Source: Streptomyces sp. BHT-5-2 (GTDB taxonomy: Bacteria; Actinomycetota; Actinomycetes; Streptomycetales; Streptomycetaceae). From it: DNA of 64,000 nt. The first letter of the stretch is position 1. Every line of letters begins with the position of its first letter. Shown piece by piece: positions 9,245 through 17,492 of the stretch. The stretch spans positions 3,162,001 through 3,226,000 of the forward strand of contig NZ_CP081496.1 in assembly GCF_019774615.1 (NCBI RefSeq), written 5' to 3'. Made by a program: the position numbers and the translations under genes. The notes beneath the pieces were generated by a model, which saw nothing but the letters and a program-made list of their open reading frames with translations, did not search any database and was not told the origin of the DNA.

Positions 9245-10395
9245 CCACGCCCTTCGATCCCCAGTACCTCGATGCGCTCACCGCACGAGCCCGCTACCCC
9301 CTGGGGCCACCCGTGACCGTGGAACTAGATCGCTCCGACGGGGCCTACGGTGAGCTGGCTGCGCTTTTGACGCGCCACAACGGCCTCACTGCCTTCAACG
9401 CCGGCCTGCAGATCTTTCGGGCTGGTGCCGAAGGTCTGGGCCCAGACTTGCAGACCTGGAACGATCCGCAGACCTGGAAGCACACCTACCAGGGCCTGGC
9501 CGATGGTTTGCTGTGCTTTGCCCAAGACCTCTTTGGCACCCAGTTCGCCCTCGACAGTGAGGGGCACGTGGTGCGCTTCGATCCGGAAACCGCCGAACGC
9601 ACCATCCTCGGTGACAGCCTGGAACAGTGGGCGCAATGGCTCCTGTCCGATCCCGACGTGAACGCTACCCACGCCTTCGCCACGAGCTGGCAGGACCGCC
9701 ATGGCGCCCTGACACACGACCAACGCCTGATCCCACTACGCTTCTTCACTCTCGGCGGTACCTACGAGGACGCCAACCTCACCGTCAAAGAGGCCGCACA
9801 GTGCATGCGCATCCGCGGCCCCCTCGCCCAAGCCCTGTACTCGCTACCCGACGGAGCCCACTTCCAGATGACTGCCACGCCGCCCCCGAGCGACCCCGAC
9901 CTGCTCTCCCACCACGAACTCGAGGTCCGCGCTGATTACTCAACTCTGCTGATCATGGACGACGATGCGAACCTGGACGAACCCGAACGCGCCTGGTTCG
10001 ACACACTGGTTGCGGATTGGATCAACGCCTCCCCCGGCGTCGTCAGTATGGGAACCGCCCGCCCCTTCAGCGTTCCCGTCACCGTAGACGTACGCCGCAC
10101 GTCGCCGGCCGGCGACGACCTAGAGTTTCAACAGGCCGATCACGTCACTCAGGCCAGTCTCGCGCTCTGCTCCGGACGCCTGCTGATCTCCATGCAGGAC
10201 GTCGACGACAGGCTGCCTCGTATCCCCCTCACCCCCGGCACATACGCCGTGCGCATCTACTCCCACGGTCTGCGTACCGTCTCCGAGGATGGGTTGGAAG
10301 GCGAGGACCGCTACCACGTAGTGCTTTGGCCCACCGACGAAGACCACCCCGCCCAGGTCCTCAAGCGCTACCCCGAGCCCCTTCCTGGCGGCTGA
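9241..10395 (+). CDS. Immunity protein: SUKH (SMI1/KNR4) plus ComJ-like domain
   Basis: A 384-residue cytoplasmic protein encoded directly after the toxin with an ATGA overlap, the usual place for an immunity gene. Residues ~35-200 look like a SUKH/SMI1-KNR4 domain: a LLTRHNGL motif, then AQDLFGTQF and an EQWAQWLL segment. Residues ~225-384 are a second beta-rich module with ADYSTLL, PFSVPVTVDV and PGTYAVRIY. This resembles the ComJ (Nin) family, whose Bacillus member inhibits the NucA nuclease. The SUKH call is fairly secure; the ComJ-like call is pattern-based. Confidence 0.68.
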   Translation: MTTPFDPQYLDALTARARYPLGPPVTVELDRSDGAYGELAALLTRHNGLTAFNAGLQIFRAGAEGLGPDLQTWNDPQTWKHTYQGLADGLLCFAQDLFGTQFALDSEGHVVRFDPETAERTILGDSLEQWAQWLLSDPDVNATHAFATSWQDRHGALTHDQRLIPLRFFTLGGTYEDANLTVKEAAQCMRIRGPLAQALYSLPDGAHFQMTATPPPSDPDLLSHHELEVRADYSTLLIMDDDANLDEPERAWFDTLVADWINASPGVVSMGTARPFSVPVTVDVRRTSPAGDDLEFQQADHVTQASLALCSGRLLISMQDVDDRLPRIPLTPGTYAVRIYSHGLRTVSEDGLEGEDRYHVVLWPTDEDHPAQVLKRYPEPLPGG

Positions 10396-10536
10396 TACCC
10401 ACCGCCGGCCTGTCGAGGGCACAGGAGTACGACCACAACCCCACTGTCGGCATTCGTGCTCATCAGCGTAAGACACCGAAGATTCTGTCACCCGGGAACC
10501 GCGTTTCCGCAGGCTTCTTTACCGCCTTCGTGTAGA

Positions 10537-10566
10537 CGGAGGCCCTGTCACGACAGAGGGTCTCCG
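10537..10566 (+). terminator. Putative terminator after the toxin operon
   Basis: A roughly 10-bp stem (CGGAGGCCCT pairing with AGGGTCTCCG, one G-U pair) sits about 140 bases after the immunity gene stop. It is a plausible stop for the rightward toxin-immunity transcript. Confidence 0.4.
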
Positions 10567-10786
10567 CACGGGGATGCCCCTTGAGTCAGCCCGCGCACGT
10601 CTCGGACGTGCGGTCGGGCAGGACATCCACGATCCGGCTTGCGTCGACATCGACCAGCACGGTGCCGTACGTGCGGCGCGCGGAAGGCGCACTCGTCCCC
10701 TAGCGTTCGCGGGGCGCGGACCGGTACCGGCAGCGATGTCAGCAACCTGAGTGGCTGGATCCTGCGCGCGGTCATCAGCTGTTATA

Positions 10787-10831
10787 TCCCAGCCGCTCCC
10801 CTCTTGCGCTGGTGCCGGGGAGCGGCTGGGA
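10787..10831 (-). terminator. Strong hairpin terminator after the MFS gene
   Basis: Two perfectly complementary 15-base arms (TCCCAGCCGCTCCCC and its complement at 10817-10831) flank a 15-base loop, just after the MFS stop codon at 10840. This is a typical GC-rich actinobacterial terminator. Confidence 0.75.
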
Positions 10832-10839
10832 GGGGGCCT

Positions 10840-12225
10840 TCAGCGGTGGATGTGGCGTCGGCTCAGGAGGGCAACGGTGAGGAAGCACAGTGCGCCGATG
10901 GCCAGGTCGATGCGGAGGTCCGTGACGTGGTCGCCGCCGGCCAGGATCGCCCCGAGGACGGCGACGCCGACGGCGAGTCCCATCTGCCGGAAGGTGTTGA
11001 GAACGCCGGAGGCGATGCCGGCGTACTGACTGTCTGCTTCTGCGAGGGCGGCGCCGTTGATGCTCGGTGCCAGGATTCCGCCGCCGAGACCGGTGACACC
11101 GAAGCCGATCGCCAGGACGGGCCATGTCTTCTCGTCACCGGCCGCCAGGCAGAGCACGGTGCCGACCGTGGCGATGCTCGATCCGACGAGCATCAGCCAG
11201 CGCATCCCCCGGGCCTTCCAGAGTCGGTTGAGGTAGGAGGTGCCGATGGTCAGGAGCACGGCGAAGGGCAGCAGGAAGGTGCCGGCCTGCGATGCCGAGT
11301 ACCCCCACTGGGCCTCGATGAAGATCGCGATGATGAACTGCAGTCCGAAGGCGCCGAATTGGTAGGCAAATCCCGCGGTGATGGCCGCGGAGAAGGCGCG
11401 ACGGCGGAACATCGCCAGGGGCAGCATCGGTGCGTCCACGCGCTTCTCCACGAGCGCGAAGGCCACCAGGGCGAGCATGCCGGCGCCGGCCAGTACCAGG
11501 GTGTAGGGGTCGGTCCAGCCGCGGGCCCCGCCTTCGATGAGGGCTGCCACGATCAGTCCGAGACTGGCGATCGCGGTGAGTTGGCCGGGGAGGTCGTAGG
11601 AGCGCTCCCTGCGGCGTTCGGTTTCCTGGGCGTAGCGCCAGGAGAGCCAGAGCGCGAAGGCGCCGACGGGCACGTTGACCAGGAAGATGGACCGCCAGCC
11701 GAAGGTCTGGGTCAGCAGGCCGCCGCCGATCGGGCCGACGACGAGGGCGATGCCGCCGGTGGCGCCCCACACGGTGATCGCCTTGGCGCGTTCGGCCAGG
11801 ACGGGGTAGTTGCGGGCGATGATCGCCAGTGTCGTCGGCAGGACTCCGGCGGCCGCCACGCCTTGCAGGGCGCGGCAGGCGATGAGGACGCCGAGGTTCG
11901 GACTGAGGGCGCACAGCAGCGAGGTCAGCGCGAACCCCGAAAGGGCCCACATGAACACCTTGCGTGAGCCCACGCGGTCCGCCAGTGCGCCGGAGGACAG
12001 CAGCAGGCTTGCGAGCGGGATCGTGTAGAGGTTGACCAGCCACTGGAGGGTGGACATGGTCCCGTGGACGTCCTGCTGGATGGAGGGCAGTGCGATGTTC
12101 AGGGCGCTGCCGTCGAGCAGCACCATGAAGTAGCCCAGACACACCGCCAGCAGCGCCAACCCGGCAGCGCGCCCGTGGGTCTGTGAAGGGGTGTTCGTAC
12201 CCGGTAACTCGGTCGTCACGGTCAT
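10840..12225 (-). CDS. MFS drug exporter, DHA2-like (14 TM)
   Basis: A 461-residue integral membrane protein. The first helix region contains LDGSALNIALP, a DHA2-family pattern, followed by GxLaDRxGxR (ADRVGSR) in the first cytoplasmic loop and GPIGGGLL in helix 5, the antiporter motif C region. Hydrophobic segments are consistent with 14 helices. It is divergent from a TetR gene at 12346 across a palindrome-rich operator, so that regulator probably represses it. It most likely exports the product of the adjacent cluster or an unrelated drug; the substrate is unknown. The ATG at 12225 follows GGGGAAAGG. Confidence 0.88.
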   Translation of the reverse strand: MTVTTELPGTNTPSQTHGRAAGLALLAVCLGYFMVLLDGSALNIALPSIQQDVHGTMSTLQWLVNLYTIPLASLLLSSGALADRVGSRKVFMWALSGFALTSLLCALSPNLGVLIACRALQGVAAAGVLPTTLAIIARNYPVLAERAKAITVWGATGGIALVVGPIGGGLLTQTFGWRSIFLVNVPVGAFALWLSWRYAQETERRRERSYDLPGQLTAIASLGLIVAALIEGGARGWTDPYTLVLAGAGMLALVAFALVEKRVDAPMLPLAMFRRRAFSAAITAGFAYQFGAFGLQFIIAIFIEAQWGYSASQAGTFLLPFAVLLTIGTSYLNRLWKARGMRWLMLVGSSIATVGTVLCLAAGDEKTWPVLAIGFGVTGLGGGILAPSINGAALAEADSQYAGIASGVLNTFRQMGLAVGVAVLGAILAGGDHVTDLRIDLAIGALCFLTVALLSRRHIHR

Positions 12226-12280
12226 GTCGATGGTGCCTTTCCCCTGGCCCGATGCGGCCGGACTCGGCCTGCGAAGGAGT

Positions 12281-12322
12281 TGTACTTCAAAGTACAATGT
12301 ACCTCGAAGTACAGACTGTACT
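12281..12322. promoter_or_regulatory. TetR-type operator array between mfs and tetR
   Basis: Two near-identical palindromes lie in tandem: TGTACTTCAAAGTACA at 12281-12296 (perfect 7-bp arms) and TGTACCTCGAAGTACA at 12298-12313 (one mismatch). A third overlapping palindrome, AGTACAGACTGTACT, spans 12308-12322. All lie between the divergent MFS and TetR starts, the normal place for an autoregulating TetR operator. Confidence 0.75.
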
Positions 12323-12345
12323 CAGGGGGCGCTAGACTGGCAACC

Positions 12346-12978
12346 ATGGCCAGGATCAACGGAGTTAGTGACGAAAGAACCAGCGAGCGGCTGATCGGCA
12401 GCATGAAGCAGCTGCTGTGGGAACGCGGTTACTCGGCCACCAGTCCCGCAGCCGTACAGCGCCTCGCCAAGGCCGGACAGGGCAGCATGTACCACCACTT
12501 CCAGAGCAAGGCGCGGCTGGCGCTGGCCGCGGAGCAGCGCATGGGAGAGGAGTTGAAGCGCGAGGTCACCGAGCGGTTCACCGCAGCCTCCACCACCTAC
12601 GAAAAGATCGAGGCGTACCTCGCGCCGGACGAGCACGTGATACGCGGCTGCCGCCTCGGCCGACTCATCCAGGACGAGGAAGTCGCCTCCAACGACGAGT
12701 TGCGCGAACCGATCGCGGAGACCTATGCCTGGATCCAGGCGGAAATCGTCCGGGTGCTCAACGAGGGCGTCGCCCGCGGCGAACTCTCCCCGGACATCGA
12801 CGTCGACAGTCTGGCCGTCTCCATCCTCGCGATCCGCCAGGGTGCGCACGTACTCGCACGCCTCAGGGGCTCACAAGAGCCGTTCCGTCAGGCCGGACGC
12901 GGCATAGCCCAGCTGCTCGCACCGGCCTCGCCACGCAACGACGCCACACAGGCAGCACCAGCGTCCCTGGCCGACTGA
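12346..12978 (+). CDS. TetR-family repressor, divergent from MFS exporter
   Basis: A 210-residue regulator with an N-terminal TetR helix-turn-helix (ERGYSATSPAAVQRLAKAGQ and YHHFQSKARL at about 25-60) and a variable C-terminal ligand domain. The recognition helix SMYHHF and the following KARLALAA are typical. The ATG at 12346 lies 24 bases after the operator palindromes. By analogy with paired TetR/MFS systems it should repress both genes until the exported compound binds; the ligand is unknown. Confidence 0.9.
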   Translation: MARINGVSDERTSERLIGSMKQLLWERGYSATSPAAVQRLAKAGQGSMYHHFQSKARLALAAEQRMGEELKREVTERFTAASTTYEKIEAYLAPDEHVIRGCRLGRLIQDEEVASNDELREPIAETYAWIQAEIVRVLNEGVARGELSPDIDVDSLAVSILAIRQGAHVLARLRGSQEPFRQAGRGIAQLLAPASPRNDATQAAPASLAD

Positions 12979-13050
12979 GCCTGGGCCTACAGCCTGGGGC
13001 CGTAGCAATGCTCCGATGCCGGCCGGAGACGTCGGTGTTGCCGGACGCGG

Positions 13051-13704
13051 TCAGGACAGCGTCTCGGGGTGCGCCTCGATGCCTCGCACCAAGACGCGAA
13101 GACTGGCCTGCAAGTCCTCAGTGAGGGAGTCGATGGCGGCGTTCGCCCCCTGCTGCTGACACCAGCGGTAGAGCGCGCCGAGATACAGGTCGCGCAGCAT
13201 GTAACCGAGGTGTCGAGGTGCGGCGTCCGCTGCCAACTCCCCGCGTTGACAGCCGTCCGTGACGATCCGCGTGAAGATGTCGGCGGTGTACGGCTCCTCT
13301 TGGAGCGGCATGCCGGCCTTCACCCATGCGGTGATCATGGGGATCGTGGCATCGTGCTCTTCGTCGTTCAGCTTCGCCAGCAGCGTCATGCAGCGCTGGA
13401 GCCGCACGACGGCACCTGAGTGGCATCCGTCCAGGTTCTCCTCCTCCCTCTGCATGGAGGCCAGTAGGCGCTCTCGCCGCTGATCGGACCAGACGGCGAT
13501 GAGGTCTTCCTTGCGTTGGAAGTGGTTGAAGAAGGTCCCCCGCGCCACGTCGGCGCGCTCGGCGATCTCATCGATGGAAGTCCGGTCGAACCCCTGCTCG
13601 GCGAAAAGGTTCAGCGCAGCGGTGTAGAGCTGTTGCCTGACCCTTTGTTTGTTGCGTTCGCGACGCCCTACGGGCCGCGCCGGCACGTCGTGCTGAGTAT
13701 CCAA
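13051..13704 (-). CDS. TetR-family regulator
   Basis: A 217-residue TetR protein. Its HTH is clear: AALNLFAEQGFDRTSIDEIA, then ARGTFFNHFQRKEDL at about 50-64. The C-terminal domain is unlike that of the regulator at 12346, so it likely senses a different ligand. It lies downstream of and on the same strand as the TrpB-like gene. The 245-base gap between them contains an AT-rich stretch at about 13797-13840 that could be its promoter. Target genes are not evident. Confidence 0.88.
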   Translation of the reverse strand: MDTQHDVPARPVGRRERNKQRVRQQLYTAALNLFAEQGFDRTSIDEIAERADVARGTFFNHFQRKEDLIAVWSDQRRERLLASMQREEENLDGCHSGAVVRLQRCMTLLAKLNDEEHDATIPMITAWVKAGMPLQEEPYTADIFTRIVTDGCQRGELAADAAPRHLGYMLRDLYLGALYRWCQQQGANAAIDSLTEDLQASLRVLVRGIEAHPETLS

Positions 13705-13949
13705 GAGGGCTTCGCCTCCCTTTCATCCACGGTTGTTGTGCTCGAGCCCTACGTGCAGCTCCCCGCCGGATGTGGTGGGTGCCCCCGCGTGCCGGAATAT
13801 ACCCTAGTTCAAAAATGGCTTACAGGCTTAAGTTTCGGCCTCCGTTTGCGCCCCCGCAGCGTGCTTGCCGGGGGCAGCATCCTCCCGCTGCTCGGCCTGG
13901 ATGGCGGGGCCGGTTCGGCTCGCACCCCGCCACCGGTTCCCGGGCGTCG

Positions 13950-15197
13950 TCACACGGGTATCGCAGCCAACTTGCCGTCCAAGTAGGCACGGTAGGCGTC
14001 GCCGTCGTAGTAACCGTGGTCGGAGACACAGAAAACGAGCGGGCGACCAGCGTTCTCCGGCCGCTGTGCAAGCTCGCATGCGGCGTGGACCGCATAAGAC
14101 GCCTCCGCCGACGGCAGATACCCCTCGGTGCGCAGTAGCCGGCGAGCGCTGTCGAAGACCGGCTGTTCGTCATATGCGAGCGGGTGCAACATGTCCTGCG
14201 CGCGTAGCGTGCTGAGAAGCTTGGGGGCGGCGTGGTAGCGCATGCTCTCGGCCTGGATGGGGGCGCCCTCGAAGTCGGTGCCAAGGGTGTACATCTTGGC
14301 TGCCGATCCCCGGCCGGCCCGGTCGGTGGCATCGTAGCGGTACTCGCCCCGGGTCAGGAGCGGATAGGCGCTGGACTCGACCGGGACGATAGTGGCGCTT
14401 GCACCGTCGGCCAGGAATGGCAGGCCCAGCCCGCCGATGTTCTTGCCACCACCCAGGTAGCCGATCAGGACGGGGGCGCCGTTCTCACCGACGGCGGCCA
14501 ACTGCTCGCGTGTCTCAAGGCCGATCACGGTGGAGTGCATGATGGCGAACGGTTCACTGCCGCCCAGGATCCAGCGGCCACCCTCGGTGCGGTTGGCGCT
14601 TTCGATGGCCTCGCTCATCACGTCACTTAGGGAGGTCGACCGGGTGTCCGCTGCCAGGTCGGCGGGCCGTCCCCGGTGAACCTTGGCGCCGAACATCTCC
14701 ATGGTGGCTCGTCGCCCCGGCTTCCGGTCATAGCTGCCCGGGACCATGTGCACCACGCAGTCCATGCCGAACCGTGCGGCTGCGGCTGCGACCGCCACGC
14801 CCCATTGGCCGGCCGCGGTACTCGTCACCAGTGTGCGGACTCCGGACTCCGAGTAGTAGTGAGCCTGGGCCACGGCGGTGATGTACTTGTGCGAGCCCGC
14901 CACGTTGCCGGCTTCGTACTTCATGTACAGCCGTGCGGTCGTGCCGAGTTCGGCCTCCAGGTGCCGCAGCCGGACCAGCGGGGTCGGCCGCCATGCCGCG
15001 TACGCCTCCCGCACCCGTTCTGGTATCGGCACCCAGGACTGCAGTGGCATGTTCTGGCGGATCAGGGCCTTCGGTATGGCCAGCGAGATCCCGCCGCTCG
15101 CTGCGTCATCACGGGCGGGCGCCGGGCGTTCTGCCGGCAGTTCGAGGCCGCGGTCGGCCAGGACGTTGTACCAGTGCGTGGGAATTCCGATTCCCAT
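13950..15197 (-). CDS. TrpB2-like PLP beta-replacement enzyme with altered active site
   Basis: A 415-residue fold-type II PLP enzyme closely following tryptophan synthase beta, TrpB2 subgroup: WVPIPERVREA, AWRPTPL, the PLP lysine in GSHK (K104), a phosphate-binding GGGKN near 249, LTRGEYRYD and EGYLPSAEAS. No trpA is nearby. The catalytic Glu of the TrpB motif ETGAGQ is replaced: the window reads STAAGQ with Ser near 126. In TrpB2, GSHK is usually followed by PN; here it is YI. The enzyme probably condenses L-serine or a similar acceptor with a nucleophile other than indole to make a beta-substituted amino acid. Substrates are unknown. It shares an upstream region with the divergent PPTase. 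Confidence 0.85.
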   Translation of the reverse strand: MGIGIPTHWYNVLADRGLELPAERPAPARDDAASGGISLAIPKALIRQNMPLQSWVPIPERVREAYAAWRPTPLVRLRHLEAELGTTARLYMKYEAGNVAGSHKYITAVAQAHYYSESGVRTLVTSTAAGQWGVAVAAAAARFGMDCVVHMVPGSYDRKPGRRATMEMFGAKVHRGRPADLAADTRSTSLSDVMSEAIESANRTEGGRWILGGSEPFAIMHSTVIGLETREQLAAVGENGAPVLIGYLGGGKNIGGLGLPFLADGASATIVPVESSAYPLLTRGEYRYDATDRAGRGSAAKMYTLGTDFEGAPIQAESMRYHAAPKLLSTLRAQDMLHPLAYDEQPVFDSARRLLRTEGYLPSAEASYAVHAACELAQRPENAGRPLVFCVSDHGYYDGDAYRAYLDGKLAAIPV

Positions 15198-15340
15198 GGC
15201 GACTCCCGGAGTATGTGAGCGGTAGGCGGCGCCCAGGCGGATCTGCTCGCATCAGCTGTGACCGTGAAACGATCCGGAAGTGACGAGCCACGCCTCCGCA
15301 TCGCACGGTGCCGGAACCCGAGCGCCGGTATCCGGTATAG

Positions 15341-15370
15341 CGAATTACTTGCCGAGGTCTCGCCGAGATC
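15341..15370. promoter_or_regulatory. Putative SARP-binding heptamer array
   Basis: Heptamers CGAATTA (15341), CGAGGTC (15353) and CGAGATC (15364) are spaced 12 and 11 bases apart, close to the 11-base periodicity of SARP sites. The array lies between the divergent TrpB-like and PPTase genes and closely matches the one at 19766-19794. Confidence 0.6.
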
Positions 15371-15459
15371 CCGCTGGGGTGCGGTTATTTCGACTCTTCC
15401 CGGACCGGCGACGCCCGTCCCCTTGACTGCCGGTGGGGCCGCCGCAAGGATGAATTCCC

Positions 15460-16083
15460 ATGTCACCACAGAGAATTGCTTGGAATGGTTTCTCCGCAGC
15501 CGGGATTACTGGATTCGAAATCGCTTCCCAGGTGTGGATTTCGCTGCGCAGGAGCGACGACATCGAACATTCCATCGCCGCTGCGGGGGCGCAGCGGTGC
15601 CGGCAGTCGGACGCCGTGCGTGCCCTGCTGCGACAGCTGATGGTGGAGGTCGCACCGGAGGCGGCCGACGCGCGGTTGGCGCGCACCCCGGCGGGGGCCC
15701 CGGTGATCGAAGCCCATCCGGACGTGCACATCAGCCTGTCGCACGACGGGAATTGGGTTGCGGCCGCGGTGGGGCGGGGCAGGGCTGTGGGGGTGGATGT
15801 GCAGGTTCCCGTGGGTGGCTCCGGGGGCCGGCTGGTGCGCCGCTGCGCGGGCCGCTACGCCGGTCTCCTGGAGGTGTTGCCGAGCCACCGATTGGACGAG
15901 GAGATTGCGTGGGTCTGGAGTGTTCAGGAGGCCTGCGTCAAAGCGCGCGGGGTGGGGTTGCAGGGCCGTCCTTGGACGTTGGACATTCCGCCGTTCACCA
16001 CCTCGGGCCGGATCGGATCTCTGTGTTGGAGAAGCCTGCGCGGATCCGCTCCGGTACCGCTGGCGGTGGCCTACGAGGGGTGA
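15460..16083 (+). CDS. 4'-phosphopantetheinyl transferase, Sfp type
   Basis: This enzyme attaches the phosphopantetheine arm from CoA to carrier proteins. The 207-residue product has the expected motifs: SLSHDG at about 92-97, GVDVQ at about 111-115 for Mg2+ binding, and WSVQEACVKA at about 153-162, where the usual WSxKEAxxKA has Gln instead of the first Lys. It most likely activates the three free ACPs and the PKS ACP of this cluster. The ATG at 15460 follows an AAGGA element. Confidence 0.88.
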   Translation: MSPQRIAWNGFSAAGITGFEIASQVWISLRRSDDIEHSIAAAGAQRCRQSDAVRALLRQLMVEVAPEAADARLARTPAGAPVIEAHPDVHISLSHDGNWVAAAVGRGRAVGVDVQVPVGGSGGRLVRRCAGRYAGLLEVLPSHRLDEEIAWVWSVQEACVKARGVGLQGRPWTLDIPPFTTSGRIGSLCWRSLRGSAPVPLAVAYEG

Positions 16084-16087
16084 ACGC

Positions 16088-16120
16088 GCCGGGCGAGGCG
16101 GTCTTGCCACCTCGCCCGGT
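16088..16120. terminator. Bidirectional terminator between PPTase and mutase genes
   Basis: CCGGGCGAGG at 16089-16098 pairs with CCTCGCCCGG near 16110-16119. The hairpin sits in the 60-base gap between convergent genes, so it can serve both. Confidence 0.6.
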
Positions 16121-16145
16121 GTGGTAGTGCGTCCGCGGGCCCAGG

Positions 16146-17492
16146 TCAGGAGCCCTGTGGTGCAGTGAGGACCTTGTCCGCAGCCGGGTCCAGTGCGAGG
16201 GCATCGCACTTGTCCGCCACGTAGGACAACGCGGACAGCAAGGTCGTCGAGGTGATCGCCCCGCCCCCTGCGGGCTGTGCCGGTGCGGGGATCGGCAGCC
16301 GGCCGACACGGGACCAAGCCAGCCTCCCATCCGGAGCGATACAGCTGCGCGTTTCCCCTCGGTTGTCGGGATGAAGGCAGTAGGGAACGTCGAGATATCC
16401 GCGTTCGAAGGCGAGGACCAGTGCTCGGTCCAGTCGTGGATGCAGGTCGGCGACCGCCTCCACGAGGGTTCTGGCCTCGGTGTACAGACCGGTGTCGGTC
16501 ATCGAACCGCCGAGGGTGCGTGCGTGCCCCTGTGCGGCCGCAGCGGCTGTCTGGAGCGCGCGGACGTTCTCCTCGATCGTGGGGATGCGGTGCGCTTCCG
16601 CCTCCGTCTTGACGATCAGTCGCGCCGCACCGGCACGGACTGCGAGCCTGGCGGCCTCCTCCAGCAGATGCCGGGCTCCCTCCGGCGTCTTGGGATAGAC
16701 GCCCATGTAGGCGTACAGCACGACATGCCACTGAACGTCCGGGAGGAGTTCGCCCGCCAGCCGCCGCAGGGCCCAGATCGCCTCCACGTCCTGATCGTGG
16801 CTGGTCTGTTGCGCATAGCTGAGGGAGATGCTGCGCACCCCGTGCTCACGGAAGAACATGGCCTCCAGCACGGAGATCGCCACGAGCAGGCTTGGCGGGC
16901 ACAACTGCCCCAACATGCAGCCGCCGAAGGTCTCCAGGTGTGGCTCTTGGCCGACGTACCGGAGCCGTCCGAATAACTCGGTGCACCGTGCCCAGCTCTC
17001 CACGGAGTCACGCACCGGTCGGCGGCTGTAGGGCAGGCAATAGGAGAGGGGGCCGCCTTCGGTGGCGTCCAGGCCCAGGGTGACCAGGGTCCGGAATATG
17101 TCCTCCGGCGCCGCGGAGCCATGCCGCACCTGAATCGGGAAGGACGCGTCGCCGATCCCCTCGATCACCGCGCTGGTGGTCGCCGTTTCGTGCGCGACGA
17201 TGGGATATCCGTTGAGCGGCGCCCCCACATGCAGCGCACTTCGGGCGGTGTCGTGGGCACCGACCCGCGTGTAGCTGTCCAGGGTGATCGTGCCGACGGT
17301 CGTTGCTGCCGCATGCTTGGTGGCGAGCAGCCCGCGGCGCATCTCCCGCGGGTCGCTCATTCCCATCCGCGGTTGCACCACCAGGCGTTGTGCCTGCTCC
17401 ATCTGCTGGACGAAGGCGCCGAAGGAGGCGCGGGGGCCGCTGACCGGGCCGGCTGGCTGCCTGGTGGGCGGCTTTGACCTTCTCGGGTGCAT
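16146..17492 (-). CDS. Glutamate mutase-like E (epsilon) subunit
   Basis: A 448-residue protein resembling the substrate-binding TIM-barrel subunit of B12-dependent glutamate (methylaspartate) mutase: LVVQPRMGMSDP, a Gly/Thr/Ile-rich early strand, GGPLSYCLPYSR, ETFGGCMLGQLCPP, and KTEAEAHRIPT. It works with the sigma subunit to convert L-glutamate to (2S,3S)-3-methylaspartate. It starts at an ATG overlapping the sigma-subunit stop (TGATG), a fixed stoichiometric pair. It is slightly shorter than fermentative MutE proteins (about 480 residues). In macrolactam clusters such as vicenistatin the same enzyme feeds a beta-amino acid starter. Confidence 0.85.
   Translation of the reverse strand: MHPRRSKPPTRQPAGPVSGPRASFGAFVQQMEQAQRLVVQPRMGMSDPREMRRGLLATKHAAATTVGTITLDSYTRVGAHDTARSALHVGAPLNGYPIVAHETATTSAVIEGIGDASFPIQVRHGSAAPEDIFRTLVTLGLDATEGGPLSYCLPYSRRPVRDSVESWARCTELFGRLRYVGQEPHLETFGGCMLGQLCPPSLLVAISVLEAMFFREHGVRSISLSYAQQTSHDQDVEAIWALRRLAGELLPDVQWHVVLYAYMGVYPKTPEGARHLLEEAARLAVRAGAARLIVKTEAEAHRIPTIEENVRALQTAAAAAQGHARTLGGSMTDTGLYTEARTLVEAVADLHPRLDRALVLAFERGYLDVPYCLHPDNRGETRSCIAPDGRLAWSRVGRLPIPAPAQPAGGGAITSTTLLSALSYVADKCDALALDPAADKVLTAPQGS

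Larger units (their letters stand above)
10396..10839. other. Convergent gap holding two hairpins
   Basis: About 440 bases between the immunity gene and the MFS gene, which converge. No coding frame is credible. Apart from the two hairpins listed separately, nothing else is recognised. Confidence 0.5.

Noticed and set aside
10639..11967. 442-codon plus-strand frame opposite the MFS gene
   Set aside because: It is Gly/Asp/Glu-rich, lacks any motif and is antisense to a clear 14-TM transporter.
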